A DNA stretch of 16,031 bases, from the NCBI GenBank assembly GCA_001430745.1, contig KQ482011.1, forward strand, positions 508,541 through 524,571, in the 5' to 3' direction. The position numbers and the translations under genes are program-made. The notes beneath the pieces were generated by a model, which was not told the origin of the DNA, did not search any database, and was given only the letters and a program-made list of their open reading frames with translations. The stretch is from Auxenochlorella pyrenoidosa (Eukaryota; Chlorophyta; Trebouxiophyceae; Chlorellales; Chlorellaceae). This document shows positions 13,884 to 16,031 of the stretch, one piece after another (position 1 is the stretch's first letter; each line of letters begins with the position of its first letter).

Positions 13884-14117
13884 CGCACTGCAGAGGCATA
13901 CTGTGCAGCTGGTGCTTGCCTGTGCGCTTGCAAGCATTCGTATACCATTCAAATGCGCAATTTGCGCGTGCTCCGCATGAAATGAAGTCTGCGCAAGCAG
14001 GCATGTTAACGGAGGAGCGAGGCAGATCCAGGAGCTGGCCGGGCGTGCAGGAGCGCCACGCCCTCCAGCATGTGCGCCTTGCTGTGCCTGCTGTGCCTGC
14101 TGCGCCTGCTGCGCACG

Positions 14118-15920
14118 CTACCAAGCGTACTGATCTCCCAGCGGGGTGGGCAGCCCGCCGCGCCTGCCGCTGCGCCCCGCGCTGCCTGGCTGCCGCGCCT
14201 CTGCGAGCGCAGCAGCCTCTTCCTCTGCAGCCTGGGCATCCCCCGGGACCTCAGGCTCCCACAGCGTGCAGGCGCCGTCGAAGGACACTGCAGCATGGGG
14301 GCCAGGGTGCGGCGGTGGTGAGCGCTGCTGCTCGCTCGGCTCTTCTCGCCTGAGCAGAGACTCCGCGAGGGGACGCGGAGGCGGCGCAAGGGGTTGGGGG
14401 TGGGGTGGGGCAGTCCAAGCAGAAGCAGGCGTGCACTTGCAGCGCCCTCGACCGCAGTGGAAGGTGCCATTTTGAATCTGGTGAAAGGTTTCCTTAACAG
14501 CGCGAGCAGGAAGTCCAGGCAGGCCCCCACGCCCCGGTCACCTGTGGCCAGCAGCGGCAGGTGCGGGTGCCACGAGCAGTCGCGCACACACTCCCTGTGG
14601 TACCCCCCCAGGCGGGCCACCGGCTGCGCGGTGATGGCGTCTGCACCAGCCGCGAGGGATTGGGTGCATGGGTGGGGGACCAGTCAGCAGCCAGCCTACG
14701 TCTAGGCACAACGCTGCGTGACAGGCTAGCAACACGAGCATGCATTCAGAGAAAAGGCTCTGGGCTCGGGAAGTAGGCAGATCTGCATACGGAAGCAGCG
14801 AGTGGAGGGGTGCGACACCGTGCGCTCACCATACACCACCACCCGGCCATCGAACGAGCCCGTGTAGATGTAGCGCTGGCCGGTGGTGGCGGCGGGAGAC
14901 CAGTAGGCACTGCACAGAGCAGGGAGCAGGAGGGGAAGGGCCGGGTCGCGGCAGCGTGGGCAGGCGGCAGGCAGGATTGAGGCAAGCTCGCTGTGGCACG
15001 TGGCTTGCCCAGAGGCCAGCCCGGGCTCTCCATGCCTAAATAGGGCAAGCGGGGGCCCAGCTAGTAAATGCAGGCACAGGGAGGCGGCGGCGCGTGCTGC
15101 AACTCCGGCAGGCACCACACGGCCAGAGCACAGCACAGCACGGTAAGGCATGGCAGGCCGGGCCCGCCCCAAACCCCGCCCGTCCCCGACCGAATGAGCG
15201 TGGACAGCACGGCGTGGCCGCGGTACGTCTGCACCGCGCGGCAGTTGGGGTGCTGCACCACGCGCCCCTTGCCGGGGTACTCCATCCAGCGCTGCGGCAG
15301 GGAGGGGATTGAACTCTTGTTGATGATGGTTGCAAAGTCATCGGCACGCGCACCTTGCCGGGGTGCTCCATCCAGCGCTGCAACCAGGGAGCGGCGGCTG
15401 AGAAGGCAGCGGGGAGGGGCGGCTCACATAGTCCCAGTGGAAGGTCGGCGCGGCGCGGTTCAGGCCGTACGCATCCTTCTCGCTTGCCATCATGCTGCAG
15501 TGGCAGTGGCAGGGAGGGGTGGAGAGTGTCTGTGTGTGCGTGCTCGTCGCGTTTGTGTGCGTTGCACGGGATGGGGTGGTGGGTGGGGGTGGGGGTGGTG
15601 GGGGTATTGCCGTCCTCCCTGTTGTTGAATAACAAGGAAATGGCATCAGGAAACAACGGGGCACTGTGAGCAGGGAGGAGGCTCGTCAGCGAGGGGCGCC
15701 TCGACGACCCCAGAAGGCCTCTTGGATGGGCCCCTCATCCATGCACCTGTGCAGCCAGGAACTCCTGCCCACGCTGCCTGCTGCCCCCCAACCCGCACGC
15801 ACCCACCCCGCCCCGCCCACCCCGCCCGCCAACCACATGTCCCGTCCCGCCCACCCACCACATGTCCCACAGCTTGATTGTCTGGTCCTTGCTGTTGGAG
15901 ATAAGGTAGCGCCCGTCGCC
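14118..15920 (-). CDS. DCAF11/LEC14B-type WD40-repeat protein, C-terminal 192 residues, 5'-partial
   Basis: Visible exons (- strand): 15920-15859, 15494-15428, 15291-15191, 14909-14830, 14640-14542, 14287-14118 (TAG 14120-14118). All five introns are GT-AG and phases close exactly. The gene continues upstream beyond 16031. The reading runs like human DCAF11 and plant LEC14B: YLISNSKDQTIKLWD, then FHWDYRWMEYP, TYRGHAVLSTLIR, TGQRYIYTGSFDGRVVVY, RDCSWHPHLPLLA, SFDGACTLWEP. These are the last WD40 blades of a propeller that, in the family, acts as a substrate receptor for CUL4-DDB1 ubiquitin ligase (human DCAF11 controls Nrf2/SKN-1-type factors). A low-complexity Glu/Ala/Arg tail (about 40 residues) follows. 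The WDxR box reads WDMC, lacking the Arg that normally contacts DDB1. Two exon edges carry tandem duplicates. Family assignment is firm; the ligase role here is inferred. Confidence 0.9.
15259..15383 (-). repeat. Duplicated acceptor plus exon start in the WD40 gene, with a possible 24-base microexon
   Basis: On the - strand, the start of the exon at 15291 (CAG then CGCTGGATGGAGTACCCCGG) has an upstream copy at 15383-15345 matching 35 of 39 positions, offset 86 bases. The copy has its own acceptor AG (15379-15378). After RWMEHPGK it has GTGCGC at 15353, where the true exon has GGGCGC. It therefore looks like a complete 24-base, phase 0-0 microexon at 15377-15354. Confidence 0.85.
15541..15608. 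repeat. GT/G-rich low-complexity tract in a WD40-gene intron
   Basis: On the + strand this is TG-rich with GGTGGGTGGGGGTGGGGGTGG near 15577-15601. In the transcript it is the C-rich part of the intron at 15858-15495. The same intron begins G-rich (C-rich on the + strand at 15785-15858), so the two ends can pair, as in FAP intron 10. Confidence 0.6.
15832..15868 (-). repeat. 25-bp duplication over a donor site in the WD40 gene
   Basis: ACCACATGTCCC occurs at 15832-15843 and 15857-15868 (+ strand). On the - strand this repeats the end of the exon and its donor: GGGACATGTG|GTGGGT at the true junction and GGGACATGTG|GTTGGC 25 bases later. Confidence 0.8.
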
Positions 15921-15940
15921 CTGCAGCCAGGGGGGAGTAT

Positions 15941-15961
15941 GGTGTGTGTGTGTGTGCGTGC
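15941..15961. repeat. (GT)n microsatellite, first tract
   Basis: Alternating GT with two GC interruptions, inside the intron upstream of the first visible WD40 exon. It is (CA)n in the transcript and lies just before the acceptor at 15921. Confidence 0.9.
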
Positions 15962-15996
15962 GTGGGAAGGGGTGGATTGGCTCGCTCATCGGGCGG

Positions 15997-15998
<2 letters not shown>

Positions 15999-16031
<33 letters not shown>
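15999..16031. repeat. (GT)n microsatellite running off the window end
   Basis: About 16 uninterrupted GT units continue to the last base. A probable intron of the WD40 gene surrounds it. Such a tract is polymorphic and prone to assembly errors. Confidence 0.95.

Larger units (their letters stand above)
13589..14117. other. Tail-to-tail 3' UTR region between the protease and WD40 genes
   Basis: No coding exon is seen. The protease message should end just after TGTAA at 13596-13600, and the WD40 message (- strand) after TGTAA at 13883-13879. The middle (about 13720-13760) is A-rich. Just after the WD40 stop, 14082-14108 holds nine-base CTGTGCCTG/CTGCGCCTG repeats within its 3' UTR. Confidence 0.6.

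Overview
This window looks like nuclear DNA of a green alga of the Chlorella clade (Trebouxiophyceae, close to Chlorella or Micractinium). The grounds are high GC, genes cut into many short exons by 50-540 base introns, C-rich tracts before acceptors, TGTAA poly(A)-type signals after the stops, and one gene that aligns without gaps, residue for residue, to the Chlorella fatty acid photodecarboxylase as I know it. There are no prokaryotic, organellar, viral or transposon signals and no RNA genes that I can recognise.

Layout. (1) 1-4216, + strand: the C-terminal 391 residues (12 exons) of a fatty acid photodecarboxylase (FAP), a GMC-fold flavoenzyme that makes hydrocarbons from fatty acids in light. 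Its N-terminus lies outside the window. (2) 4857-7331, - strand: a complete 7-exon gene for a secreted, Cys-rich, probably GPI-anchored protein with Cys-Met motifs like the extracellular part of algal CTR copper transporters, but without the CTR membrane core. It is tail-to-tail with FAP. (3) 8243-13588, + strand: a secreted protein joining about 350 residues of CxxC-rich (furin/growth-factor-receptor-like) modules to a chymotrypsin-fold S1 serine protease. It is head-to-head with gene 2 across a 0.9 kb divergent spacer that holds a perfect 13-bp inverted repeat. (4) 14118 to beyond 15920, - strand: the 3' part of a DCAF11/LEC14B-type WD40 gene, a probable substrate receptor of CUL4-DDB1 ubiquitin ligases. 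It is tail-to-tail with gene 3. I see no pathway joining the four genes; this is ordinary eukaryotic gene packing.

The most unusual signal is in gene structure. Five introns, in three unrelated genes, carry an extra, partly decayed copy of the neighbouring exon edge together with its splice site (two acceptor-side and three donor-side cases). One copy even forms a possible 24-base in-frame microexon. In addition, four of the 38 introns I model appear to start with GC instead of GT. The protease shows an uncommon S1 pocket, with Gly at the 189 position and Asp at the 226 position, and an Ala before its activation cleavage site. The WD40 protein has lost the Arg of its visible WDxR box. All splice models come from reading frame, splice-site motifs and family homology held in memory; no alignment or transcript evidence was available.
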